Positions 34,853 through 43,360 of a stretch of 64,000 nt of DNA are shown piece by piece. This stretch comes from MWBF01 sp040772005. Its GTDB lineage: Bacteria; Chloroflexota; Anaerolineae; CG2-30-64-16. A program made the position numbers and the translations under genes. Where the stretch lies: NCBI GenBank assembly GCA_040772005.1, contig JAXGYZ010000016.1, positions 4,695 through 68,694 on the forward strand. The letters run 5' to 3'. The notes beneath the pieces were generated by a model. That model saw nothing but the letters and a program-made list of their open reading frames with translations. It did no database searches and was not told where the DNA came from. How positions within the stretch are numbered: position 1 is the first letter of the stretch; each line of letters starts with the position of its first letter.

Positions 34853-37800
34853 AGCCTCTTGGTGGGAAGGTCCAGGTCAAGATCGCTGTGGACGGCACAG
34901 AGTCTCAATACCCTCACAGGTGGGCAGCCTCTTGGTGGACGGCGTCAGAGTAACGGGAACGTTTATGTCTCAATACCCTCACAGGTGGGCAGCCTCTTGG
35001 TGGACGGAGTTCGTCATGCTCAAGGGCGAAGGTTGCCACGATGTCTCAATACCCTCACAGGTGGGCAGCCTCTTGGTGGGGATCCGAAGCCGAACACGAT
35101 GATGGTCCAGCTCGAGTCTCAATACCCTCACAGGTGGGCAGCCTCTTGGTGGAGGGAACATGAGAGACAGTGAGTCGCTCTAGAAGAAGTCTCAATACCC
35201 TCACAGGTGGGCAGCCTCTTGGTGGTCCCGACCACCCCTCCTGCCACGACCGCACCGGTCTCAATACCCTCACAGGTGGGCAGCCTCTTGGTGGAAGCTC
35301 TCTCTGGCCCTAGCCTGACGTCTACCTTGTCTCAATACCCTCACAGGTGGGCAGCCTCTTGGTGGTCGGAACTCATGACTTCGTCATGGTTGACGGCAAG
35401 GCGGTCTCAATACCCTCACAGGTGGGCAGCCTCTTGGTGGTTCGTCATGGTTGACGGCACGCCGAGGCTCAATACCCTCACAGGTGGGCAGCCTCTTGGT
35501 GGGGCCGATATAGGGTGCCAGGAAGCATATTCGTCTCAATACCCTCACAGGTGGGCAGCCTCTTGGTGGTTAGAAAAGGAGACGGCCGAGTGCTAGCAAC
35601 AAGGAATTGGTCTCAATACCCTCACAGGTGGGCAGCCTCTTGGTGGGTTAGAAAAGGAGACAGGGGTTTCTTCAGAGAAACAGTCTCAATACCCTCACAG
35701 GTGGGCAGCCTCTTGGTGGGGCCTCTACACCTCAAGAATGAACATGGCTTTGTCTCAATACCCTCACAGGTGGGCAGCCTCTTGGTGGGAGCATTCCTTC
35801 AAACGATCCAATACCCTCACAGGTGGGCAGCCTCTTGGTGGAGAAAAACTCAGTATCGTTCGTCTCAATACCCTCACAGGTGGGCAGCCTCTTGGTGGGA
35901 CAGTGCACGGCAAGATCGAAGTGTAGCAGTTGGTCTCAATACCCTCACAGGTGGGCAGCCTCTTGGTGGGAAGGACCAGACCTTAATGGTCTCATGACCA
36001 GGTGGAGGTCGTTTGGTGGGCGGGCCGAGTCTCAATCAATACCCTCACAGGTGGGCAGCCTCTTGGTGGTCATCGCAGGGTGGCTCCTGGGTATGATCGG
36101 GATGTCTCAATACCCTCACAGGTGGGCAGCCTCTTGGTGGTGACGTTGAGTCACATTAGTCGTGAGCAAGTTCTAGGTCTCAATACCCTCACAGGTGGGC
36201 AGCCTCTTGGTGGGGATATCGACTTCGAACACGATGATGGGCTTCTAGTCTCAATACCCTCACAGGTGGGCAGCCTCTTGGTGGCTCTCCCAACATTGGA
36301 GGAGTCGCTCTGAAGGCTCAACCCTCACAGGTCAGCCTCTTGGTGGGGCAATGGGCAAAGTCTCAATACCCTCACAGGTGGGCAGCCTCTTGGTGGCTAC
36401 TCAGGCCGTTGCCGGCAGGCGTCTCAATGTCTCAATACCCTCACAGGTGGGCAGCCTCTTGGTGGTTCGGCACTGTCATTGAGGCACGCTCAAGTGACCG
36501 TCTCAATACCCTCACAGGTGGGCAGCCTCTTGGTGGTTGACAGGTTGACTCACGGGCAGCCTGCTCAAGCCAGTCTCAATACCCTCACAGGTGGGCAGCC
36601 TCTTGGTGGTTAGCAAAGTGCACGGTGATGCTGTGCAACGGCCTACCGTCTCAATACCCTCACAGGTGGGCAGCCTCTTGGTGGCCATGTGCCCGGCCGA
36701 TGGCTGAGCCGGAGACCACAGTCTCAATACCCTCACAGGTGGGCAGCCTCTTGGTGGGCAATGTGGCAGTGCCACGAACACCGTGGCCCGTTGTCTCAAT
36801 ACCCTCACAGGTGGGCAGCCTCTTGGTGGTGGTCGAGCTGGTTTTCACTGGAGCCTACGTGTCTCAATACCCTCACAGGTGGGCAGCCTCTTGGTGGGCC
36901 CTGGCCTCACCGAACAGTCTCAATACCCTCACAGGTGGGCAGCCTCTTGGTGGTTTCTTCCTGGCCGAAGGCCAGAATACATTGGTCTCAATACCCTCAC
37001 AGGTGGGCAGCCTCTTGGTGGCTGAAAAAACCTCGCTTGCCGCAACCCGCACGCCCGCACCCGCGAGTCTCAATACCCTCACAGGTGGGCAGCCTCTTGG
37101 TGGCGCGTCCAAGGTTGGCGACTTCGACAAGATGGCAGTCTCAATACCCTCACAGGTGGGCAGCCTCTTGGTGGGATGGCAATGGTCTCTTGGTGGGCGG
37201 GCGGCGCCCGGTACGTCTCAATACCCTCACAGGTGGGCAGCCTCTTGGTGGTTCGTGGTAGCAATCATCGTCAATGTGTCTCAATACCCTCACAGGTGGG
37301 CAGCCTCTTGGTGGCTCTACAAGCGGCTGGTCAGGACGAAATCATCGTCTCAATACCCTCACAGGTGGGCAGCCTCTTGGTGGACGCGCGCTGTGCGACC
37401 CAGGCCTGCTCCCGTCTCAATACCCTCACAGGTGGGCAGCCTCTTGGTGGGTGGTCAGTAGGTTGCAATCTTCGGCAGCGGGCAACACTCAATACCCTCA
37501 CAGGTGGGCAGCCTCTTGGTGGGCGATCGAAGGCACTGGAACTTAAACCTCTTAACTCTATCTCAATACCCTCACAGGTGGGCAGCCTCTTGGTGGAGGT
37601 TATGTGTCCTATCCACGAAGCTGTTCAGAAAGTCTCAATACCCTCACAGGTGGGCAGCCTCTTGGTGGAGGAATTCAACCTTGCTGGCAAGCAGGTTGAC
37701 ATCGTCTCAATACCCTCACAGGTGGGCAGCCTCTTGGTGGCCGTTCCGTTTGTGGTAGACCAAAGGGACACCTTTAGTCTCAATACCCTCACAGGTGGGC

Positions 37801-38026
37801 AGCCTCTTGGTGGCTTCGGCTCGCGGCTTCATGCAAGGATGTTTTCAAGTCTCAATACCCTCACAGGTGGGCAGCCTCTTGGTGGGCATCGTTGTTGGTA
37901 GTGAGTGTCGGAGGAGGTCTCAATACCCTCACAGGTGGGCAGCCTCTTGGTGGCGCATCTAAACATTACTTTCACAACATAGTGCAAGAGTCTCAATACC
38001 CTCACAGGTGGGCAGCCTCTTGGTGG
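34829..38026 (-). CRISPR. CRISPR array, about 46 repeats of 37 bp, transcribed leftward
   Basis: The 37-bp repeat reads on + GTCTCAATACCC...CTCTTGGTGG; on minus it ends GGGTATTGAGAC, giving the classic AUUGAGAC-type 5' handle. Transcription from the minus strand is therefore inferred, with the leader at 38027 and cas6 beyond the far end. Spacers are mostly 33-40 bp. Variant repeats lie at 35466, 35805, 36029 (CAAT insertion), 36316 (internally deleted), 37486 and 37560. A badly decayed copy lies at 35989-36019. Unusually short spacers of 13-20 bp follow the repeats ending at 35788, 35841, 36346 and 36897. Confidence 0.98.
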
Positions 38027-38219
38027 AGCCGTTTTGCTTTCCCACTTCATGTGCGCTTGCAATGCATTTGCGAAGTGGTTCGCTGGCATTATCGGGCCTC
38101 CGACGCACCCAGTATACACCATTTTGGGCCAGAAATCCACTTTCAGAAAGCCCAAAATCATTGGTGCGGTTTTTTAAGGTTGCACCCCTCTTCCGCCGCC
38201 GAAGCCGCCACCAAGCCGC
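38027..38219 (-). promoter_or_regulatory. CRISPR leader
   Basis: Non-coding and more AT-rich than its surroundings. Inverted repeat ATTTTGGGC (38121-38129) and GCCCAAAAT (38150-38158) flank 20 bases. On the minus strand a TATACT (38116-38111) is a possible -10 element, though no good -35 is seen. It lies directly against the newest (rightmost) repeat, as expected for the integration end. Confidence 0.65.
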
Positions 38220-38229
38220 TTTCGTTACC
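38220..38229 (+). promoter_or_regulatory. TTTCGTTACC box upstream of the WYL regulator
   Basis: TTTCGTTACC, 59 bases before the WYL-gene ATG, followed six bases later by GAGCAT. It is one of six copies in the CRISPR island, all oriented toward their genes. Confidence 0.7.
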
Positions 38230-38288
38230 TCCTGTGAGCATTCGATCAGCTTGTGCAGCTCCATCACGCGCCTGCCGGAGGTTGCCCC

Positions 38289-40067
38289 ATGACCCTGCCC
38301 GCTTACCCGCCGCCCGCCCTGGCGACCCTGCACGACCTTGCCCGCTGCCTGGCGCTGGTTGAACGCGACGAGCTTACGCCCCTGCCCGGCGGCGGTCTGC
38401 ACCGCACCAGCTGGCGCGTGCTGCGGGCCGTCGTCTCCGAGCCGCCTGTGCCCCGCGTGCTGGCCGAGTCCGACGTGCCCGTGAGCAGCTGGCTGTTCCG
38501 CTCGCTCGGCGCCGGCGGCCTGATCGGCCTGGTCGACGGCCGCCTGCGCCTCACGCGCACCGCCTACGATTGGCTGGCCGCGCCCGCCGGCGAGCAGGTG
38601 GCCGCCCTCCGCCAGATCTGGCTGGACCGGCCCGAGGTCGCCTGCGCCTGGCTGCCGCGCCCGCCCGACCGCCGCCGCTCCGCCCGCTTCTGGCAGACGC
38701 TGACCGGGCAGCTTGTCGCCAACCTTCGGGCGCTGCCGGTGGACTCCGGGGTCGCGCTGGCCGACCTGCTGGCCGACCTGGCCGTCCAGGCAGAGACGGT
38801 GAATTACGGCATCGCGCGCAATCTGCCCCGGGTGCGCGAGGCTGTAGCCCGCCAGGCCGAGCTGCTGGCGGTCTTCTTGCTGACCGAACTCCTGCCCCGC
38901 CTGGCGATCCTGACCCTCGAAGGCACACACGCCGAGCGGTGGCTGGCGTTGACCGCTGAAGGCGCGGCATGGCTGCACCAAACCTCACCCGGCGACCCCA
39001 CAGCACGCCATCGGCCGGCCGCCGACGCCCCGGAGCCTGAGCCGCCCGCCGAAGCCGAGCCGGAACCTGCCGCCTGGGAAATCAGCGCGGACCTGCGGCT
39101 GACCATCCCCCTCGCCGCACCTCCCGCCGCCACCTTCGACGCCATGCACCTCGCCGACCTGCTCACCCTCGGCCCGCCGGCCATCTACCGCGTGACCCGC
39201 GCGAGCCTGGAGCGGGCCCTGACGCACGGCTACGACCTGGCCGACGTCCGCTTCCTGCTGGCCCACGGCGCCGGCCGCCCCCTCTCCGGCCCGGTGAGCG
39301 CGCAACTCGACCGCTGGGAGGAGGAACTAACCGTCATCCGCTACGAGCCGGGCTACCGCCTGCGCCCGCTGACGGCCACCCGCATGCCGGGACTGCAGGA
39401 ACGGGAGCCGTTTCGCGCGGCCACCGCGTCGGGCGCCTCCGGCCAGTGGGCCTTCGTCCCCCAGCCTGCCGCAGCCCCGCTCATACGCTACCTCCGCCGC
39501 AGCGGGTACGTGCTGAGCCCCGCGACGCCGGGGCCGGACAACTCACTCCCGCCGTTGCTGCCGCCGCTCCTGCACCGCCGGCTGCCGCTGGTCCCCCTGG
39601 CGGTCCTCGTGGGTCTCTATGGCCGGCTGCGCGCCCGCGTGCCCGGCCTGGCGGACCTGGACCTGGCCGCGCTGGAGGCCCACCTGCTGGCCGCGCTGCC
39701 CCCGGCCGGGCAGGCCGCGGTCGCACGTCTGGTCGCCTCCAATGCAGCCCTGCTCGTCGGGCAGCTGGATCCGGCTGCGACGGAACTGGATGCCGCGCGG
39801 CAGCCGGCCGGGCCCGCTGCGACAGAGTCACGGCTGCAATCGCCTGCCCCGGCGGATATCCCCGGCCTTCTCAACACCGCCGTCGCGGCGGGTACATCAC
39901 TGACCATCCTGTATGCCGACACTGCGGGTTCGGTGACCCAGCGCCGCATCCAACCGCGGCGGCTGGAAAAACGCTGGGACCGGCTCTACGTGGTGGCCTA
40001 CTGCGAGCTGCGGGGCGACGAGCGCTCCTTCCGGGTCGATCGCATCGTCGAAGTATTGGGCGCCTGA
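38289..40067 (+). CDS. XPB/Ssl2-N-like and WYL-domain regulator
   Basis: 592 residues. A helical N-terminal region of winged-helix character (DLARCLALVERDELTPLPGG, LTRTAYDWLAA) comes first. A middle XPB/Ssl2 N-terminal-like 'helicase-associated' segment follows (EELTVIRYEPGYRLRPLTAT; AFVPQPAAAPLIRYLRRSGY). A C-terminal WYL-like SH3 fold closes it (TSLTILYADTAGSVTQRRI, then DRLYVVAYCELRGDERSFRV). WYL proteins bind nucleic acid or nucleotide ligands and often regulate CRISPR and defence genes. The ATG at 38289 has GGAGG eight bases upstream. It carries the TTTCGTTACC box itself, so autoregulation is plausible. Confidence 0.8.
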   Translation: MTLPAYPPPALATLHDLARCLALVERDELTPLPGGGLHRTSWRVLRAVVSEPPVPRVLAESDVPVSSWLFRSLGAGGLIGLVDGRLRLTRTAYDWLAAPAGEQVAALRQIWLDRPEVACAWLPRPPDRRRSARFWQTLTGQLVANLRALPVDSGVALADLLADLAVQAETVNYGIARNLPRVREAVARQAELLAVFLLTELLPRLAILTLEGTHAERWLALTAEGAAWLHQTSPGDPTARHRPAADAPEPEPPAEAEPEPAAWEISADLRLTIPLAAPPAATFDAMHLADLLTLGPPAIYRVTRASLERALTHGYDLADVRFLLAHGAGRPLSGPVSAQLDRWEEELTVIRYEPGYRLRPLTATRMPGLQEREPFRAATASGASGQWAFVPQPAAAPLIRYLRRSGYVLSPATPGPDNSLPPLLPPLLHRRLPLVPLAVLVGLYGRLRARVPGLADLDLAALEAHLLAALPPAGQAAVARLVASNAALLVGQLDPAATELDAARQPAGPAATESRLQSPAPADIPGLLNTAVAAGTSLTILYADTAGSVTQRRIQPRRLEKRWDRLYVVAYCELRGDERSFRVDRIVEVLGA

Positions 40068-40085
40068 GCCTGAAGCGGGGGCCGG

Positions 40086-40364
40086 TCAGACGATCGTAAA
40101 CGCCTTGCGCAGGTGGACGCCCTGCCCCACGCCAAACGTCTCGATGCGGCCGATATCCGGCGCGCACAGGTGATAGAAACGCACGTTGTCCGCGCGCAGA
40201 TTCAACAGCCCCTGCAACCGCCGGCTCATCTGCCGATAATCCTTCGCCTCCAGGTCGCACTCGAACACGCTCTCCTGCACGTGCCGGCCATACCCTTCCA
40301 GCAGCTTCATCACCTTCGTGCGCCGGCGGTTGTCCGGGATATCGTAAGCGACGACGACGAACAT
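40086..40364 (-). CDS. cas2: Cas2
   Basis: 92 residues. MFVVVAYDIPDNRRRTKVMK with Asp 8, then GRHVQESVFECDLEAKDYRQ, the Cas2 ferredoxin-fold signatures. It dimerises and bridges Cas1 dimers during spacer integration. GGAGG six bases before the ATG sets the start; the frame is open further upstream but not coding-like. It is separated from cas1 by about 590 bases of hairpin repeats, unusual for an otherwise tight operon. Confidence 0.95.
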   Translation of the reverse strand: MFVVVAYDIPDNRRRTKVMKLLEGYGRHVQESVFECDLEAKDYRQMSRRLQGLLNLRADNVRFYHLCAPDIGRIETFGVGQGVHLRKAFTIV

Positions 40365-40504
40365 GACAAACCTCCATCGCTTGTCAGCACTTACTCCCAA
40401 GCCCCTTCCTGCCAGAGAAGGGGACGCTAAGGGCTCGTAAAAGAATAAGTTCCGCCGCTGGCACGGTCGGAGACCGGCCAGAGCAGGAAGTAATACTTTT
40501 ACAG

Positions 40505-40610
40505 ACCCTAAGCCGCTTCTACAGTGGAAACTACACAACGGACCTTCGAGGTCAGGCCAACCGAAGGTTGGCACGAGACCTCGAAGGTCTCGGCTGTGGA
40601 TTCCACCCTG
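40505..40610. repeat. Nested hairpin repeats between cas2 and cas1 (part 1)
   Basis: GGACCTTCGAGGTC at about 40540 pairs with GACCTCGAAGGTC at 40577-40589, with a smaller GCCAACC/GGTTGGC hairpin inside. A repeat-rich non-coding stretch; no gene is seen from 40365 to 40957. Confidence 0.55.
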
Positions 40611-40683
40611 GAAGCAGTTTAAGTACAACTACAGAATGAGTGAATGATGCCGCAGGCTTCCTTCGACTCCGGCCCTACCGGGC

Positions 40684-40732
40684 CTCCGCTCAGGATGCCT
40701 GCCGGCGCTTAAAAGGCGCATCCTGAGCGGAG
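40684..40732. repeat. 15-bp inverted repeat between cas2 and cas1 (part 2)
   Basis: CTCCGCTCAGGATGC (40684-40698) pairs exactly with GCATCCTGAGCGGAG (40718-40732). The flanks CTTCGACTCC and GCAGTCGAAGG also pair. Confidence 0.65.
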
Positions 40733-40799
40733 CAGGGCGCGCGCCCTGCGCAGTCGAAGGAGCGCCGTGATCCGACAACATTACCGTGGTTGTACTTAC

Positions 40800-40890
40800 T
40801 GTCTATCCGAAAAAGGGGTAGTATAGCCCCTTGTGGGCGTCCTGACGGGCACAAGGCCCTAGGCTACGAGTATTCGGATAGATTCTTAGC
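40800..40890. repeat. Element bounded by TCTATCCGAA inverted repeats
   Basis: TCTATCCGAA near 40802 and TTCGGATAGA near 40873-40882 bound about 80 bases. The same opening ACTGTCTATCCGAAAA, with TCGGATAG about 20 bases on, occurs at 1558-1599, so it is a dispersed short element. Confidence 0.45.
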
Positions 40891-40962
40891 TCCCCTCTCC
40901 CGCCCTTGCAGGGAGGGAGAGGAGGGCGGCCTTTGGCCGCGAGGGGGTGAGGGCGGGTCACC
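40890..40962. repeat. REP-like hairpin at the cas1 stop
   Basis: CTCCCCTCTCCCGCC...GGGAGGGAGAGGAGGGCGGC followed by GAGGGGGTGAGGGCGGGTCA. On the minus strand it starts at the cas1 stop (TGACCCGCCCTCACCCCC). Nearly the same sequence recurs at 41985-42054. Confidence 0.7.
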
Positions 40963-41965
40963 CTACCACCAGCGGCTGATACTCGGCGTCGCGCCCCGCA
41001 ATGCAGCGCGCCATGTGCTCGACCTGCCGCTCGATGCACTGGCGGTAGGTCAACTGCTGGTCCGAGGCCGGGTGCCGCACCTTGACCGCCAGGCGTTCCT
41101 CGTAACGCGCAATCAGGAAGCGCCGCGCGTCATCCGTCAGCAGCACCGCAGGGCCGCCCTCCTCCCGGGCGCGAAAGTCGCCCGGCTGCAGCAACCCCTG
41201 GCGCACCAGGCTGAGCACCAGCGAGTCGACGATTACGGGCCGGAACTCCTCCTCCAGGTCCAGCGCCAGCGACGGCCGGCCATAGTCCACTACGTGAAAG
41301 AACCCGATCGCCGGGTCCAGGCCGATGCGGTAGACCGCAGCAATGATGTCGTTGAGCAGCAGCGCGTAGCCGAAGCTCAACATGGCGTTGACGGGGTCGG
41401 TCGGCGGGTGATAGACCCGGCCGCGAAACCGCCAGAGTTGCGCATCGAAAAGGGCCGGCCAGGCCGCGAAGTAGGCCGCCGCGCCGCTGCCTTCGTAACC
41501 GCGCAGGCTGTCCACATCGGCCGCCGCGGTCGCACGCACCGCCTGGTCATGCAGCGTGCGGATGGCCCACCGGCCGCGCTCGCCGGCACGCTCGCCGTAA
41601 CGAGCCAGGGCCGCCGCCTGGTTGTGCAGCTTCCCGATGACCACCGCGCGCGCCAGGGCCACCGCGCGCCGGGGATCGGTCATCGCCTGCACCTGGTGCA
41701 CGCGCAACGCGCTGTGGCGGGCGAGCGGCCCGGCCAGCCGGAAGGCGAACCGGCCGCCCTGGCTCTGGTACACCACGTCCACGCCATTGCGCGCCAGGTG
41801 ATACAGCAGCGGCGTGCTGGCGCTCACGCCCTGGCCCATGAGGATGACCTGGCGCAGCCCGCCCATCGGCAGGCTCTGAAGCGTCTGGCCCTCGAGTTCG
41901 ACCTCCAGCCGCTCGCCGTTCTTGCGCAGCCGCGCGCCCTGCGTGTCCACAATCAGTTGCGTCAT
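40958..41965 (-). CDS. cas1: Cas1 integrase
   Basis: 335 residues. The N-terminal beta domain (QLIVDTQGARLRKNGERLEV, ILMGQGVSASTPLLYHLARN) is followed by a helical catalytic domain with the metal-binding Glu in YEGSGAAAYF and His/Asp/Glu in GFFHVVDYGRPSLALDLEEE then FRPVIVDSLV. With Cas2 it integrates spacers at the leader end. The start is fixed by AGGAGG five bases upstream. It is the gene after the reverse transcriptase on the same strand, 86 bases away, and is a separate polypeptide rather than an RT-Cas1 fusion. Confidence 0.97.
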   Translation of the reverse strand: MTQLIVDTQGARLRKNGERLEVELEGQTLQSLPMGGLRQVILMGQGVSASTPLLYHLARNGVDVVYQSQGGRFAFRLAGPLARHSALRVHQVQAMTDPRRAVALARAVVIGKLHNQAAALARYGERAGERGRWAIRTLHDQAVRATAAADVDSLRGYEGSGAAAYFAAWPALFDAQLWRFRGRVYHPPTDPVNAMLSFGYALLLNDIIAAVYRIGLDPAIGFFHVVDYGRPSLALDLEEEFRPVIVDSLVLSLVRQGLLQPGDFRAREEGGPAVLLTDDARRFLIARYEERLAVKVRHPASDQQLTYRQCIERQVEHMARCIAGRDAEYQPLVVG

Positions 41966-41984
41966 GTCAACCTCCTAAACCTTG

Positions 41985-42054
41985 CTCCCCTCGCCTGCCC
42001 CGCAGGGCGGGAGAGGAGGGCGGCCTTTGGCCGCGAGGGGGTGAGGGCAGGTCA
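41985..42054. repeat. REP-like hairpin at the RT stop
   Basis: Nearly identical to 40890-40962, sharing GGAGAGGAGGGCGGCCTTTG and GCCGCGAGGGGGTGAGGGC. It again begins with the gene's TGACC. Confidence 0.7.
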
Positions 42055-42891
42055 GTCGAACTGTGCGCCCAGAAAGGAGAAGTCTGGCCCGAAGGGCACC
42101 AGGCGCGTCTTCTCTCGGTTAAGGCTCAGGCCCAGGCCGGCCAGCACGTCTGCGGCGTCATCCAGGGCCACCTGCGCGGCCTGGCGCGTAGCGCACAGCA
42201 CCACAAAGTCATCGGCGTAGCGCACGAGCGCATGCCCTGCCCTCACCATCGCGACGTCGAAGGGGTGCAGATAGACGTTGGCGAGCAATGGTGACAGCGG
42301 CGCGCCCTGTGCGACGCCCACCTCCGGCGTCGCCGTGCCGGCTTCCAGCCAGGCGGCGACCAGATCCGCCACTCGGCTGTCGCCCAGGCGCACGACCTCA
42401 TCGAGGAGCCGCGTATGTTCCAACGAATCGAAGCAAGCTGCGATGTCGGCATCGACCACCCAGCGCAGGCCGCGCGCCTCGTGCCACAGCACATGCGCCA
42501 CCGCGGTGAACACCGAACGCTCCGGCCGGAAGCCGTGGCTGCACGACAGAAACTGCGCCTCCCAGAGCGGCTCCAGGATGTTCTTGGCCGCACGCTGTGC
42601 CACCCGATCGCTGATGGTCGGGATGCCCAGCCGCCGCGGGCTGCCGCCATCGGCCCGCGGGATCGTAAACCAGAGCAGCGGGCTGGGGCAGTACAGGCCG
42701 GCCAGCAGGTCGGCCTGCAGGGCGCGGAGTCGGACAGTCCAATCGGCCGCCCAATCGGCAATCGTGACGCCGTCCACACCGGCGCCCGCCTGGCGGTTAG
42801 CCGTCGTGCGGCCGCCCCAGACGCGCAACCAGGCCTGATGCAGGTTGGCGCCGTCGCAGATGGCCTCGAACAAACTGGATTCAGCGTCCAT
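42052..42891 (-). CDS. CRISPR-associated reverse transcriptase
   Basis: 279 residues. The RT motifs are in order: AGVDGVTI (RT0/1), RRLGIPTISDRVAQRAAKNI (RT2), HGFRPERSVFTAV (RT2a), VVDADIAACFDSLEHTRL (RT3), GVAQGAPLSPLLANVYLH (RT4), and the catalytic VRYADDFVVL (RT5). LNREKTRLVPFG follows in RT6/7. It is group II-intron-like but without maturase or endonuclease domains, as in Cas1-linked RTs that copy RNA into spacers. It starts inside the RNase H gene (11-base overlap), so the two are translated together. Confidence 0.95.
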   Translation of the reverse strand: MDAESSLFEAICDGANLHQAWLRVWGGRTTANRQAGAGVDGVTIADWAADWTVRLRALQADLLAGLYCPSPLLWFTIPRADGGSPRRLGIPTISDRVAQRAAKNILEPLWEAQFLSCSHGFRPERSVFTAVAHVLWHEARGLRWVVDADIAACFDSLEHTRLLDEVVRLGDSRVADLVAAWLEAGTATPEVGVAQGAPLSPLLANVYLHPFDVAMVRAGHALVRYADDFVVLCATRQAAQVALDDAADVLAGLGLSLNREKTRLVPFGPDFSFLGAQFD

Positions 42892-43288
42892 GCAGCGCCT
42901 CCTGCGCCAGGGCATCGGCTAACCGGTTGCGCGTGCGCGGCACAAACGCCAGGGTGGCGTCGGGCAGCTGCGCCAGCAGGCGCATGACGCGGGCGTGTCG
43001 CGCCGCCAGCCGCGGGTCGCGCACCGCGAATGCGCCGGCGACCTGCCCGACCACGATCTGGCTGTCCACCAGGAAGGTCAGCGCGGCGGAAGGCTCGCCG
43101 CGCGCCAGGGCCAGCTCGATCGCCAGGATCAGGGCCTCGTACTCAGCCTCGTTGTTGGTCATGCCCGCCAGCCGCCGGCCGGCCGTGTCCAGGATACGTC
43201 CGCGATCATCGCGGACTACCACGGCGATGCCGCTGGCTCGGCCCAGGATGTCAATCGCCCCGTCGGAGTAATAGTTGAGCCGATCCAT
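42881..43288 (-). CDS. RNase HI-family ribonuclease
   Basis: 135 residues. The four acidic positions are visible: Asp in YYSDGAID, Glu in TNNEAEYEAL, Asp in FLVDSQIVVG, and the last in NRLADALAQE. The fold order and length match compact RNase HI proteins that cut RNA in RNA-DNA hybrids. GGAGGA five bases before ATG 43288 makes this start better than 43300. It overlaps the RT start and is in the same operon as cas1. The inferred role is clearing template RNA after reverse transcription during spacer uptake. Confidence 0.93.
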   Translation of the reverse strand: MDRLNYYSDGAIDILGRASGIAVVVRDDRGRILDTAGRRLAGMTNNEAEYEALILAIELALARGEPSAALTFLVDSQIVVGQVAGAFAVRDPRLAARHARVMRLLAQLPDATLAFVPRTRNRLADALAQEALHGR

Positions 43289-43300
43289 CGATTCCTCCAT

Positions 43301-43360
43301 CGCCTCTCTCCTGAGACGGCGGTCCTGTCTCAGGAGAGAGGGCAGGGGATGAGGTCACGC
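43301..43360. repeat. REP-like hairpin between the CSD gene and RNase H
   Basis: CTCTCTCCTGAGAC (from 43304) pairs with GTCTCAGGAGAGAG (about 43327-43340). The tail GGGGATGAGGTCA carries the upstream gene's TGACC. Confidence 0.7.

Noticed and set aside
34620..38362. Several + strand frames translating to repeated 'QYPHRWAASWW' or 'IPSQVGSLLV'
   Set aside because: These are translations of the CRISPR repeat.
40365..40957. Hidden gene between cas2 and cas1
   Set aside because: Only hairpin repeats and short frames with no ribosome site were found.
40790..42220. 476-codon + strand frame
   Set aside because: Antisense to cas1 and part of the RT; repetitive Arg/His content and no motif.
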